From contig JAEWBM010000177.1 of NCBI GenBank assembly GCA_023391155.1, positions 1 to 11,315 of the forward strand: a stretch of 11,315 nucleotides of DNA. The letters run 5' to 3'. The notes beneath the pieces are model-generated. The model was not told the DNA's origin, did not search any database, and worked only from the letters and a program-made list of their open reading frames with translations. Position 1 is the stretch's first letter, and every line of letters begins with the position of its first letter. Source of the stretch: Acidobacteriota bacterium (GTDB lineage Bacteria > Acidobacteriota > Blastocatellia > Pyrinomonadales > Pyrinomonadaceae). Below are positions 1-6,336 of this stretch, in pieces. A program made the translations under genes and the position numbers.

Positions 1-229
1 CTACGGCGTTGATCACCACATCGGGTTTGACCCTTTCAATAGCTGCTCCCACGCTGCCGGTATCGAATATGTCGACGCCGGTGAGCGTCCGTTGTTTGTC
101 GAAGATCCCATAGCCGGCTACACGGTCAAAACTGCCTCGCAACGTGCAGTAGACGTCGAAGCTGCGTCCCAGCTCTTGTACAAGTTTGTGGCCGAGCATG
201 CCGGCCCCGCCGAATATGAGAATTCGCAT
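1..229 (-). CDS. RmlD-like NAD(P)-dependent sugar-nucleotide reductase/epimerase, N-terminal part
   Basis: Only the first 76 codons lie in the window; the gene runs off the left edge. The protein opens with MRILIFGGAGMLGHKLVQEL, a first beta strand followed by a glycine-rich GGAGMLG loop, the NAD(P)-binding signature of the extended short-chain dehydrogenase family. Near the edge it reads KPDVVINAV, which matches the beta strand at the back of the cofactor site in dTDP-4-dehydrorhamnose reductase (RmlD)-like proteins. Such enzymes reduce or epimerise nucleotide-linked keto sugars in the cytoplasm for surface glycans. The ATG at 229 is chosen because the Rossmann fold starts at residue 2. Upstream is a 74-bp gap, the largest in the window, with no strong ribosome-binding site. 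The missing C-terminal part holds the substrate site and the YxxxK residues, so the exact substrate cannot be named. Confidence 0.8.
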   Translation of the reverse strand, partial: MRILIFGGAGMLGHKLVQELGRSFDVYCTLRGSFDRVAGYGIFDKQRTLTGVDIFDTGSVGAAIERVKPDVVINAV

Positions 230-303
230 TAGGTTTTTCGGTTCTTAACCTTAGGTAATACATCAAAGGTCGAGATTCGACGATTAACGTAGTGCATCAA
301 CAG
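230..303 (-). other. Intergenic gap with small inverted repeats
   Basis: This is the largest non-coding stretch in the window. It holds a 5-bp inverted repeat with a 3-base loop at 269-281 (GTCGA/TCGAC). It also holds two short overlapping hairpins, 248-256 (ACCT/AGGT) and 240-250 (GGTT/AACC), which cannot form together because they share bases. No T-run follows any of them on the transcribed strand, so they do not look like an intrinsic terminator. I see no convincing -35/-10 pair. Readthrough from the glycosyltransferase into the reductase gene is the simplest reading. Confidence 0.4.
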
Positions 304-1290
304 TTAGCTGCCTCCGACTTTGCGGTAAAGATCGGCGTATTGCTCCGCGATCTTATTAAGCCGAAAGCGTTCGACGTTCTTTTGTCCCTTCTCAACCATT
401 TCCGCCCGAAGGGCCGCGTCGGCCATCACCCTTTTTATGGCAGAGCGGATCTCCACGACACTGGAAGGGTCAACAAGAACGGCTCCGTCGCCGGCTACTT
501 CAGCCATTGGTGAGATCGAGCTGGTAATGACCGGCCGCCCGATCGCCTGGGCCTCAATTATCGGCAGGCCGAACCCCTCGAATAGGGAGCAAAACACAAC
601 GGCGTCCGCCTTTCGGTACTCTTGCAGCATCTGCTCCGCCGGGAGCGATCGGACGTTAGAGAATTCCAGATCTGCCGCGTCGAGCATCCGCGACTGTTCC
701 GGCGAGAGCTCCCCGATGACACGCAGATGAACGGCGAGACCGTCAACAGCCTGTATCACGCGTTCCAGATTCTTATGCGGGCCAGTGCCGATATGAAGAA
801 AGACCGGCAACGCTTCATTGAACGGCCGTCGATCGAACTTGTATTCATTGGGCAGAGGGTTGCCGATCACGACGATCTTGTCCGGATCGACCCCGGTCAT
901 TCGTACAAGGTCAGATCTCGTCTTTTCGGAGATGGTCGTCACCCAATTCAGACGGCGGACCGGCCAGTCAAACAGCAGCTTCTTCAAGAAAGCACGGCGG
1001 AGGCCTTTCCGGATCTCGAGGATTCGCAGGTCGTGAACCGTTAAGATCGTCTTGTCACGGGGCAGCACCAGTGCGATGTATTGAACGTGCCCGGTTATGT
1101 GATAGACATCAGCCGGCCGGGGTCGATATCGGCTTAGGTTCTGGAGGATCCCACGGGCGCCGTTTCCGAAAGGCAGTTTTTCAAACTCGGGTATCAGTCC
1201 GAGGTCCTTGATGCCCTCCGCCAATCGGCGGAAAACTGTCTCGATACTCGGCGTATCAGCATTTTTCCGTTCGATAAAAAGGACCTTCGT
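304..1290 (-). CDS. GT4 glycosyltransferase (GT-B fold); normal start codon apparently lost
   Basis: This retaining GT-B glycosyltransferase of family GT4 should transfer a sugar from a nucleotide donor to a growing glycan at the cytoplasmic face of the inner membrane. Counted from 1290 it has 328 residues. The C-terminal half shows the family landmarks: HIGTGPHKNLERVI with the conserved Lys near 173, and EGFGLPIIE, the E-x7-E donor-site motif, at about 238-246. The start is a problem. The first in-frame accepted start codon is TTG at 1224, which gives 306 residues but drops the first Rossmann strand. In-frame coding continues upstream to 1290 as TKVLFIERKNADTPSIETVF, which looks like a genuine GT4 N-terminus. 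The codon at 1290-1288 is ACG where ATG is expected, giving MKVLFIERK. I see no in-frame ATG, GTG or TTG between 1290 and 1224. The gene may therefore be poorly translated or hold a sequence error. The stop is TAA at 304. Confidence 0.85.
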   Translation of the reverse strand, partial: TKVLFIERKNADTPSIETVFRRLAEGIKDLGLIPEFEKLPFGNGARGILQNLSRYRPRPADVYHITGHVQYIALVLPRDKTILTVHDLRILEIRKGLRRAFLKKLLFDWPVRRLNWVTTISEKTRSDLVRMTGVDPDKIVVIGNPLPNEYKFDRRPFNEALPVFLHIGTGPHKNLERVIQAVDGLAVHLRVIGELSPEQSRMLDAADLEFSNVRSLPAEQMLQEYRKADAVVFCSLFEGFGLPIIEAQAIGRPVITSSISPMAEVAGDGAVLVDPSSVVEIRSAIKRVMADAALRAEMVEKGQKNVERFRLNKIAEQYADLYRKVGGS

Positions 1291-2246
1291 TCGTCGGTGC
1301 CGGCTTCCGTCAGATCGGCGGCAGTGATCGCGGTCGTGCCCACCTGCTGCACGACAAGTCCTGCGGCGCGGTTTGCAAGCCGTGCGGATTCCTCGAGACT
1401 TGCCCCTGCCGAATGAGCTGCGGCAATGGTGGCGATCACGGTATCACCGGCGCCGGTAACGTCATACGTTTCGACGGCATGGGCATCGATATGAATAGGC
1501 CCGTCACCTGCCCGGAAAAGCGTCATACCGTGTTCACCTTGCGTGATAAGTGCACTCTCGACGCCAGTCTCTGCCAGAAGGATCTTCCCTGCTTGTTCGA
1601 TCAGGTCGGGTAGTTCTTCGTGAAGCCGGCAGGCCTCGGCGGCCTCGCGCCGGTTGGGCGTTATCAGGGTTGCGCCGCTGTATTTCCCATAATCCCTTCC
1701 TTTAGGATCAACAAAGACCGGCTTGCCGATTTCGCGCCCGCGCTCGATAACAAATCGCAGGACCTCGTCGGTCAGGAATCCCTTGCCGTAGTCGGAGATC
1801 ACGATCCCGTCTACCTGGGAAAGCAACCCATCGATAACAGCGACGATCGCCGTGTTGTCGCTGGAACCCTCGGTTCGTACGTCTTCACGGTCGACGCGCA
1901 CAACATGTTGGCTATGGGCGACGATGCGGGTCTTAACGATCGTTCCTCTTTCCGACCCGACCAAATATGAAGGATCGACACCGATCTTGCTAAGAGACTC
2001 GCGGAGTTCGTTCGCCTCGGAATCGTTGCCGATTGAACCGACGAGAATAGGGGTAGCCCCAAGACCGGCGAGATTCGCCGCGACATTGGCTGCGCCGCCC
2101 GGAGCCGCGGTATTTCCCGTCAATCGGACAACGGGCACTGGGGCCTCCGGCGATATCCGTGTCACATCGCCCCACCAATAGCGGTCGAGCATGACGTCGC
2201 CGACGATCAAGACCCGTGCCTTGGATATTTCATCCAGTATCGTCAT
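1194..2246 (-). CDS. hldA: D-glycero-beta-D-manno-heptose-7-phosphate kinase (HldA/RfaE1), with abnormal C-terminal tail
   Basis: This PfkB/ribokinase-family sugar kinase phosphorylates heptose 7-phosphate to the 1,7-bisphosphate in the ADP-heptose pathway. Residues 11-25 (VLIVGDVMLDRYWWG) and ISPEAPVPVV at 31-40 are typical of RfaE domain I. GGAANVAANLAGLG at about 50-63 is the first PfkB signature, and DVTGAGDT at 262-269 is the second, with Asp268 as the likely catalytic base. The kinase domain ends at about residue 315, the usual length. The reading frame then continues for 31 arginine-rich residues (320-350). These are simply the glycosyltransferase start region read in another frame, and there is no stop until 1194. 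The expected end is 1287. The ATG at 2246 overlaps the preceding TGA as ATGA. A PfkB kinase, rather than a GHMP-type HddA, implies the ADP-heptose and not the GDP-heptose branch. The kinase is a separate protein here, not fused to its adenylyltransferase as in HldE. Confidence 0.93.
   Translation of the reverse strand: MTILDEISKARVLIVGDVMLDRYWWGDVTRISPEAPVPVVRLTGNTAAPGGAANVAANLAGLGATPILVGSIGNDSEANELRESLSKIGVDPSYLVGSERGTIVKTRIVAHSQHVVRVDREDVRTEGSSDNTAIVAVIDGLLSQVDGIVISDYGKGFLTDEVLRFVIERGREIGKPVFVDPKGRDYGKYSGATLITPNRREAAEACRLHEELPDLIEQAGKILLAETGVESALITQGEHGMTLFRAGDGPIHIDAHAVETYDVTGAGDTVIATIAAAHSAGASLEESARLANRAAGLVVQQVGTTAITAADLTEAGTDERRSFLSNGKMLIRRVSRQFSADWRRASRTSD
1287..1290 (-). other. ACGA junction: probable mutated ATGA stop/start overlap
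   Basis: On the minus strand these four bases read ACGA. A T at minus-strand position 1289 (A on the plus strand) would make ATGA. The kinase would then stop at TGA after exactly 319 residues, and the glycosyltransferase would start with ATG at its first conserved strand. Neighbouring junctions at 2243-2246, 4093-4096, 7846-7849, 9096-9099 and 10022-10025 are all of this NTGA type. The single base therefore affects the end of one gene and the start of the next. Confidence 0.75.
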
Positions 2247-3253
2247 TTGCCGGCCCCGGTAATGCTATCGTCGATCATCTCGCACCATATATGGGCGATC
2301 GTAATGTGAAGTTCCTGGATGCGTGCGGTTCGTTCCGACGGGACCATAATGCAGAGATCGGACAGAGCGGCCAGCCTTTTACCGGACGCGCCGGTCATAC
2401 CGATCACTTTGCAGCCCCGCCGGCGGGCTTCCATAACGGCGGCGATGATGTTGGGCGACACGCCGCTGGTGCTAATGGCAATAAGCAGGTCGCCCTCGCG
2501 AGCTAGTGCTTCTACTTGCCTTGCGAACACCCGCTCGAATCCGTAATCGTTTGAGATCGCTGTAAGGGCTGAGGTGTCAGTAGTTAAGGCGATGCCTGCG
2601 TAGGCCGAACGTTCTTTTTCAAAGCGGCCTGCGAGTTCGGCGGCGATGTGCTGTGCATCGGCCGCGCTTCCGCCGTTACCGCAAATCAGAACTTTGTTAC
2701 CATTTCGAACCGTGTCGGCGATCAAACGCCCGCATTTTTCGATCTCGCCGTGAATAAGGTCGCTTGTGCGGCGAACAACGTCTGAATGCTCGTCGAGCGA
2801 TCCCGTGATAATCCCAACGCTTTCGGTTTGCGGGACGGCGCCACCGTTTTTTGAGAGACGTGAGATCACATCCGAGGACGAAAAGCCGTCAACGAGCGGC
2901 AGCGAATGGACCTCCCCTCCGCTTTCGATGACAAGATCGGCGCCGATGATCTCTGTGACCGGCCAATCGCCTCCCTTGACCAAAATATGTGGCTTAAGGT
3001 CCTTTATTAAGCGTTCGGGCGTAAGCTCTTCAAAAATATGAACTTCATCGACCGATGCTAAGGCCAGAAGCATTGCCCGGCGTTGGTCTTGCGTGAAGAT
3101 AGGGCGATCGGGGCCCTTGATTCTCCGGACCGACTCGTCGCTGTTTATCCCGACGACGAGCCGCGAGCCGAGAGCGCGGGCCCGGGCCAACAGATCAATG
3201 TGCCCGGGATGGAGCACATCGAAGCACCCATTTGTGAAAACGGTCTTATCCAT
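2243..3253 (-). CDS. hldC-gmhA: Fused heptose-1-phosphate adenylyltransferase (HldC) and sedoheptulose-7-phosphate isomerase (GmhA)
   Basis: One 336-residue protein carries two enzymes of the ADP-heptose pathway. Residues 1 to about 135 form a nucleotidyltransferase: TNGCFDVLHPGH with the HxGH motif at 15-18, GINSDESVRRIKG at 35-47 and KGGDW at 93-97, all as in RfaE domain II. Residues from about 148 to 336 form a SIS-domain phosphoheptose isomerase: CGNGGSAADAQHIAAEL at 191-207, TTDTSALTAISNDYG at 224-238, STSG at 261-264 and RIQELHITIAH at 311-321. His202, Glu206, Gln313 and His321 match the metal ligands known from GmhA. GmhA catalyses the first pathway step and HldC a late one, so the fused activities are not consecutive; the separate kinase and a phosphatase act between them. 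The start follows the methyltransferase stop with no gap (TGA|ATG), behind a weak GGAAG at 3258-3262. The 3' end overlaps the kinase start as ATGA. Confidence 0.95.
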   Translation of the reverse strand: MDKTVFTNGCFDVLHPGHIDLLARARALGSRLVVGINSDESVRRIKGPDRPIFTQDQRRAMLLALASVDEVHIFEELTPERLIKDLKPHILVKGGDWPVTEIIGADLVIESGGEVHSLPLVDGFSSSDVISRLSKNGGAVPQTESVGIITGSLDEHSDVVRRTSDLIHGEIEKCGRLIADTVRNGNKVLICGNGGSAADAQHIAAELAGRFEKERSAYAGIALTTDTSALTAISNDYGFERVFARQVEALAREGDLLIAISTSGVSPNIIAAVMEARRRGCKVIGMTGASGKRLAALSDLCIMVPSERTARIQELHITIAHIWCEMIDDSITGAGK

Positions 3254-4096
3254 TCAACTTCCGCGCTCTCGCCGGGCCACGATGAGCCGTTGAGATTCGA
3301 GTTCGGGCTCTTCGGTCTGCATACGTTCTGCAATGTTATCCGTGTGCTCGATACTGAATCCGGCCGCATCGAGTAGCTGTTCGTATTCTTCCACAGTGCG
3401 GCCGAAACAATGCAGCCCGTATCTCATTCGAAGCTTCCCTTTTACACTTGAATCGCTACGCCACGCCTGCTCGGTGCGCCAAATATCGTCGGGCAATTGA
3501 ACGTGAAGAAGCAAAACCCCATGCGGTTTAAGCAGAGCCGAACAATTCGACAGTATCAGTTTAAGGATCTCTTCAGAAACATGCTGAACGACGGCATAGC
3601 TGTAGATCGCGTCAAAATGCCCGGCGCCGAGTTGCTCAACTATTTTCGGTTCTATTGCATGGTAATCGATGTTCGACCCTGAATTAAGGATCCGTGCACA
3701 TGCGATAGCACCGGAGGATATGTCGATACCAGTTACCGTGCCGACCGCCGCAGACACGGCCTTTGCCATAAATCCGGGGCCGCAGCCATAGTCGAGCACA
3801 AGGTCCTCTTTGTTAAGGTAGCGCTTTAGAATACGCTCGTAAATGACTTCCCGGGAATGGGTTACTTCATCGAACGAAGCCTCAAGGGCATCAATATCCC
3901 GTCGCTTTTGAAAATCGCTGCGATCCGCGTCAAAAAAATAATGGGGGCTCATTGCGAGCATTCGCAGGGCCCATTTTCGCTTGCTTGCTTTTGGTACGCG
4001 ATCGAGCAGCGGAGCGATCCATGACGCACCCAAAAAGTTTTGAGGATCGCGACCCAACGCTGCGGTCCATTTTGCTATGGTAAAGACCTTGCTCAT
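3254..4096 (-). CDS. Class I SAM-dependent methyltransferase with helical N-terminal extension
   Basis: This 280-residue protein has a class I methyltransferase core. Motif I is LDYGCGPGF at about 101-109, where SAM binds. It is followed by GIDIS at 123-127 (motif II acidic residue), FDAIYSYAVVQHV at 161-173 (motif IV region) and LLKPHGVLLLHV at 188-199. About 95 residues precede the core, including SPHYFFDAD, probably a helical cap for the acceptor. It likely O- or N-methylates a sugar in the glycan, but the substrate cannot be read from sequence. The ATG at 4096 is chosen because it overlaps the polymerase stop as ATGA. The open frame extends upstream to 4333, but that part lies entirely inside the polymerase gene and does not resemble a methyltransferase. 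The gene abuts the heptose fusion gene with no spacer, so a methylated heptose is possible but unproven. Confidence 0.88.
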   Translation of the reverse strand: MSKVFTIAKWTAALGRDPQNFLGASWIAPLLDRVPKASKRKWALRMLAMSPHYFFDADRSDFQKRRDIDALEASFDEVTHSREVIYERILKRYLNKEDLVLDYGCGPGFMAKAVSAAVGTVTGIDISSGAIACARILNSGSNIDYHAIEPKIVEQLGAGHFDAIYSYAVVQHVSEEILKLILSNCSALLKPHGVLLLHVQLPDDIWRTEQAWRSDSSVKGKLRMRYGLHCFGRTVEEYEQLLDAAGFSIEHTDNIAERMQTEEPELESQRLIVARRERGS

Positions 4097-5616
4097 CCAG
4101 CAATGCGTTTCGGTACCAGGAAATGAACTATCGACATTGCCACAGCCGCGACGATCGCGGTTCTTATCACCGATGGGAAGATCGTTGCATAGAACGCTTC
4201 GTAGGAGACCGCTACAAGCATTAGGAAATAGACGGTCTTTTTCCACATCGCCGGGTTTGGTGTTTCGACAAAACTCCGATAAATGAACCGCAGATAAAAA
4301 CCGAGGATCATCATCCCAAACGGAATCCCCCACGGACCGAAATTTCTTAGGAGGTCTCCGAACGGAGAGATGGCGAAGGAGTTATCGCCGTAGTTGAAGT
4401 AAAGGTCCGAATAGGCTCGCGGATCGGAGGTTTGAGGCTTGTCCGCCCAAACGAAGCGGGGGATAAAAGCCGTTAGAAGGTCGTTTACAATATTGTTCTC
4501 CAGCCCGTAACTAGCTTCGTAAGGAGCGAGTTTTTCATAATTTGATACGACGATCGCCACGGAGCTGAGGTTTTCGATCCGTTCCACGAATGCGTGGCTG
4601 ACATCCCCGGCCAATACGACCGGATCCGCCTCAAGCAGGTGGTCGACCGTAGCGACGACCTGACCCATGTAATCACCAGCAGCTGCACGCGTTTCGGCCC
4701 CGCGAATGTTTCTGAATGTCGTCCCATATGCCACCCCGATAAAGATCGCGGCGGCGCCAATAACGGCAAAGAACGCGGCGTAACGAAGCCGGATCTTCCT
4801 GCCGGAATAGAAGAAGGCGTAGGCGACCGGTACTAAGCCCGCAAACAGACTCCCGCGGTTGCCGAGCAATGCCATTCGCAGCGGTATGAAGATGACCAGC
4901 ATGGCGGCGATCCCGTAAAATAGGCCTGTCCTCCTCTCGACTTTGAAGATCGCGAGCCAAAGCAGAACCGAACCTGCGGTTAAGACCGTCACCAAGAAAT
5001 AAAGAAGGCCGTCATATGCGCCGATCTCAATATTCCGCTGGAAGCCAAGCAGGCCCTGGATGAAACCTAATATATTTACGCCGGTTCCGATGATCAGTAG
5101 CACCACGCCGCCAAGCCACACCTGATCGGGCTTCCATTCCCATTTGGGATAGATCTTTTCTGCCTTTTCCGCGAGGTATTTGCCGACAGGCAAAAAGTAA
5201 CCCGCAGTCAGCCCCGCGTAGCCGATGGCTATGTAGACCAAGGTAAGGGGCAGGTTATACTCGGGGTCCTCGATCGATGACATAAAGAACCACGAGACCA
5301 GGTCAAAGGCGATTATCACGCCGCCGATGACGAACGCGGGGAAAATATAGGACCACGCGGCAAAAACAAGCGGGTGAAATAGGTCGAACTTACCGATGTA
5401 AAGGAGGTAAACGCTCGGAGCAGCGACGACGACCCCAGTAAGGAAAACCCACGGCAAAATATAGAAATTGCCGTACGATTCCCCGACGTCGAGGCCGAAC
5501 CAGAGAAGAGCGGCGCCAACGAGCAGTACCAATCCCCAGAGGAATGCTATGGGGAGAAGCAGATTGCCCCTCACCGGCCGTGCCGGGATCCGTAATTGTT
5601 GCTGAGAGGTCGCCAT
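4093..5616 (-). CDS. Wzy-like oligosaccharide repeat-unit polymerase, polytopic membrane protein
   Basis: The protein has 507 residues and about twelve predicted membrane helices, near 19-43, 50-73, 80-105, 122-144, 166-190, 202-224, 230-251, 256-271, 277-298, 422-447, 460-481 and 483-500. One large hydrophilic loop at about 299-420 is presumably periplasmic. LLGNRGSLFAG at 250-260 and FIPRFVWADKP at 384-394, followed by SPFGDLLRNFGPWG at 417-430, resemble conserved stretches of O-antigen polymerase-like proteins. The role is to join lipid-linked repeat units on the periplasmic side after the flippase. An O-antigen ligase shares this topology and cannot be ruled out, but the IPRxxW..KP pattern favours a polymerase. 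The ATG at 5616 is the natural start, 18 bp after the previous stop. There is no Shine-Dalgarno sequence; the leader is AT-rich. Confidence 0.82.
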   Translation of the reverse strand: MATSQQQLRIPARPVRGNLLLPIAFLWGLVLLVGAALLWFGLDVGESYGNFYILPWVFLTGVVVAAPSVYLLYIGKFDLFHPLVFAAWSYIFPAFVIGGVIIAFDLVSWFFMSSIEDPEYNLPLTLVYIAIGYAGLTAGYFLPVGKYLAEKAEKIYPKWEWKPDQVWLGGVVLLIIGTGVNILGFIQGLLGFQRNIEIGAYDGLLYFLVTVLTAGSVLLWLAIFKVERRTGLFYGIAAMLVIFIPLRMALLGNRGSLFAGLVPVAYAFFYSGRKIRLRYAAFFAVIGAAAIFIGVAYGTTFRNIRGAETRAAAGDYMGQVVATVDHLLEADPVVLAGDVSHAFVERIENLSSVAIVVSNYEKLAPYEASYGLENNIVNDLLTAFIPRFVWADKPQTSDPRAYSDLYFNYGDNSFAISPFGDLLRNFGPWGIPFGMMILGFYLRFIYRSFVETPNPAMWKKTVYFLMLVAVSYEAFYATIFPSVIRTAIVAAVAMSIVHFLVPKRIAG

Positions 5617-5618
5617 CG

Positions 5619-5631
5619 AAAATATTATTTT
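5619..5631. repeat. AT-only 13-bp palindrome in front of the polymerase start
   Basis: The plus strand reads AAAATATTATTTT: two 6-base arms around one central base. It fills most of the 18-bp gap between the small methyltransferase stop and the polymerase ATG. It sits where a Shine-Dalgarno sequence would be, and none is present. It may simply keep the start region open for the ribosome; a -10-like or regulatory role cannot be shown. Confidence 0.4.
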
Positions 5632-5634
5632 AAC

Positions 5635-6336
5635 TTAATCGGCAGCGTTTTGCTCGGCTCGTGGTTCCGCCGGCAATCCGCAAACTGCGATAACCCCATC
5701 CGCAAGCTGAGGTGAAAACCGCACAGCAATGTCATTGAACAGATTTACTATGCCCCGATTAGTCGGCCGGTGCTCGGGACCAATGTCGTAATAATAAAAT
5801 TCACGAACCTCAAGCCCTGCTTTTTCGAGCATCTTCGAAAGGGTGCGATAAGAGAAATATGCCACGTGGTCCGGGTGAACGGGCTCACTGTGCCCCCCGC
5901 GGCCTCTTAGAGAATAAGTCAGAAACCGGGCGGCGGAATACGCGTTCACGGTCGTGATCAGGAGGTCAGTATGCGGTCCCATAAACCGCCGAATGCCATT
6001 CAAGAATCGGCCCGGGTTTATGAGGTGCTCGATGATCTCACCGGCGACGATCAGGTCGAACGTACGATCCAGCTCCACATCTTCGAGGTTTTCAAGGTCG
6101 GCCCGGAAAAGATTTGGAACACCCCGACGGGCGAGAATATCAAGGCCTGCCTGATCGTAATCGAATCCGTAGAGCTCCACGGCGGCATCGGCCAAACGAT
6201 CGTGGAGCAGCATTCCCTTTTCGATAGCGTCTTCGGTATAAGGGTAATTGGTACAGCCGAGATGCAAAACGCTCTTGTCCGCCGCAACCTGCAGAATGAG
6301 ATCGACACGTTGTACCAAAGGCAATTTATTGCTCAT
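5635..6336 (-). CDS. Small class I SAM-dependent methyltransferase
   Basis: This 233-residue protein has a methyltransferase type 11/12-like core. VLHLGCTNYPY at 23-33 stands where motif I (normally GxGxG) should be, with a single Gly followed by Cys-Thr. GFDYD at 57-61 gives the acidic residue expected to hold the SAM ribose, and FDLIVAGEIIEHL at 93-105 is the motif IV region. GGHSEPVHPDHVAYFSYRTL at 147-166 and the tail DGVIAVC are seen in similar glycan-cluster methyltransferases. The substrate is unknown; a sugar of the repeat unit is likely from context. The ATG at 6336 overlaps the flippase end by 11 bp. Only a weak ribosome-binding site is visible, so translation is probably coupled to the flippase gene. 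The stop is TAA at 5635. Confidence 0.82.
   Translation of the reverse strand: MSNKLPLVQRVDLILQVAADKSVLHLGCTNYPYTEDAIEKGMLLHDRLADAAVELYGFDYDQAGLDILARRGVPNLFRADLENLEDVELDRTFDLIVAGEIIEHLINPGRFLNGIRRFMGPHTDLLITTVNAYSAARFLTYSLRGRGGHSEPVHPDHVAYFSYRTLSKMLEKAGLEVREFYYYDIGPEHRPTNRGIVNLFNDIAVRFSPQLADGVIAVCGLPAEPRAEQNAAD

Noticed and set aside
230..303. Intrinsic terminator or strong promoter in the 74-bp gap
   Set aside because: The stems are only 4-5 bp with no following T-run on the transcribed strand, and I found no well-spaced -35/-10 pair.
622..1044. Plus-strand open frames opposite the first GT4 gene, and similar ones at 5971-6447 and 9405-9764
   Set aside because: All lie inside well-supported minus-strand genes, show no family motif, and are the normal by-product of GC-rich coding sequence.
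1194..1290. A small indel frameshift joining the kinase to the glycosyltransferase
   Set aside because: No insertion or deletion is needed. A single substitution at 1289 restores a proper stop and start at the expected places.
1194..3253. Kinase and adenylyltransferase as two halves of a broken HldE
   Set aside because: In HldE the kinase is N-terminal to the adenylyltransferase. Here the adenylyltransferase is encoded first, is fused to GmhA, and the kinase has its own overlapping start.
4097..4333. N-terminal extension of the methyltransferase to 359 residues
   Set aside because: The extra 79 residues lie wholly within the polymerase gene, have no methyltransferase character, and the ATG at 4096 forms an ATGA overlap like the other junctions.
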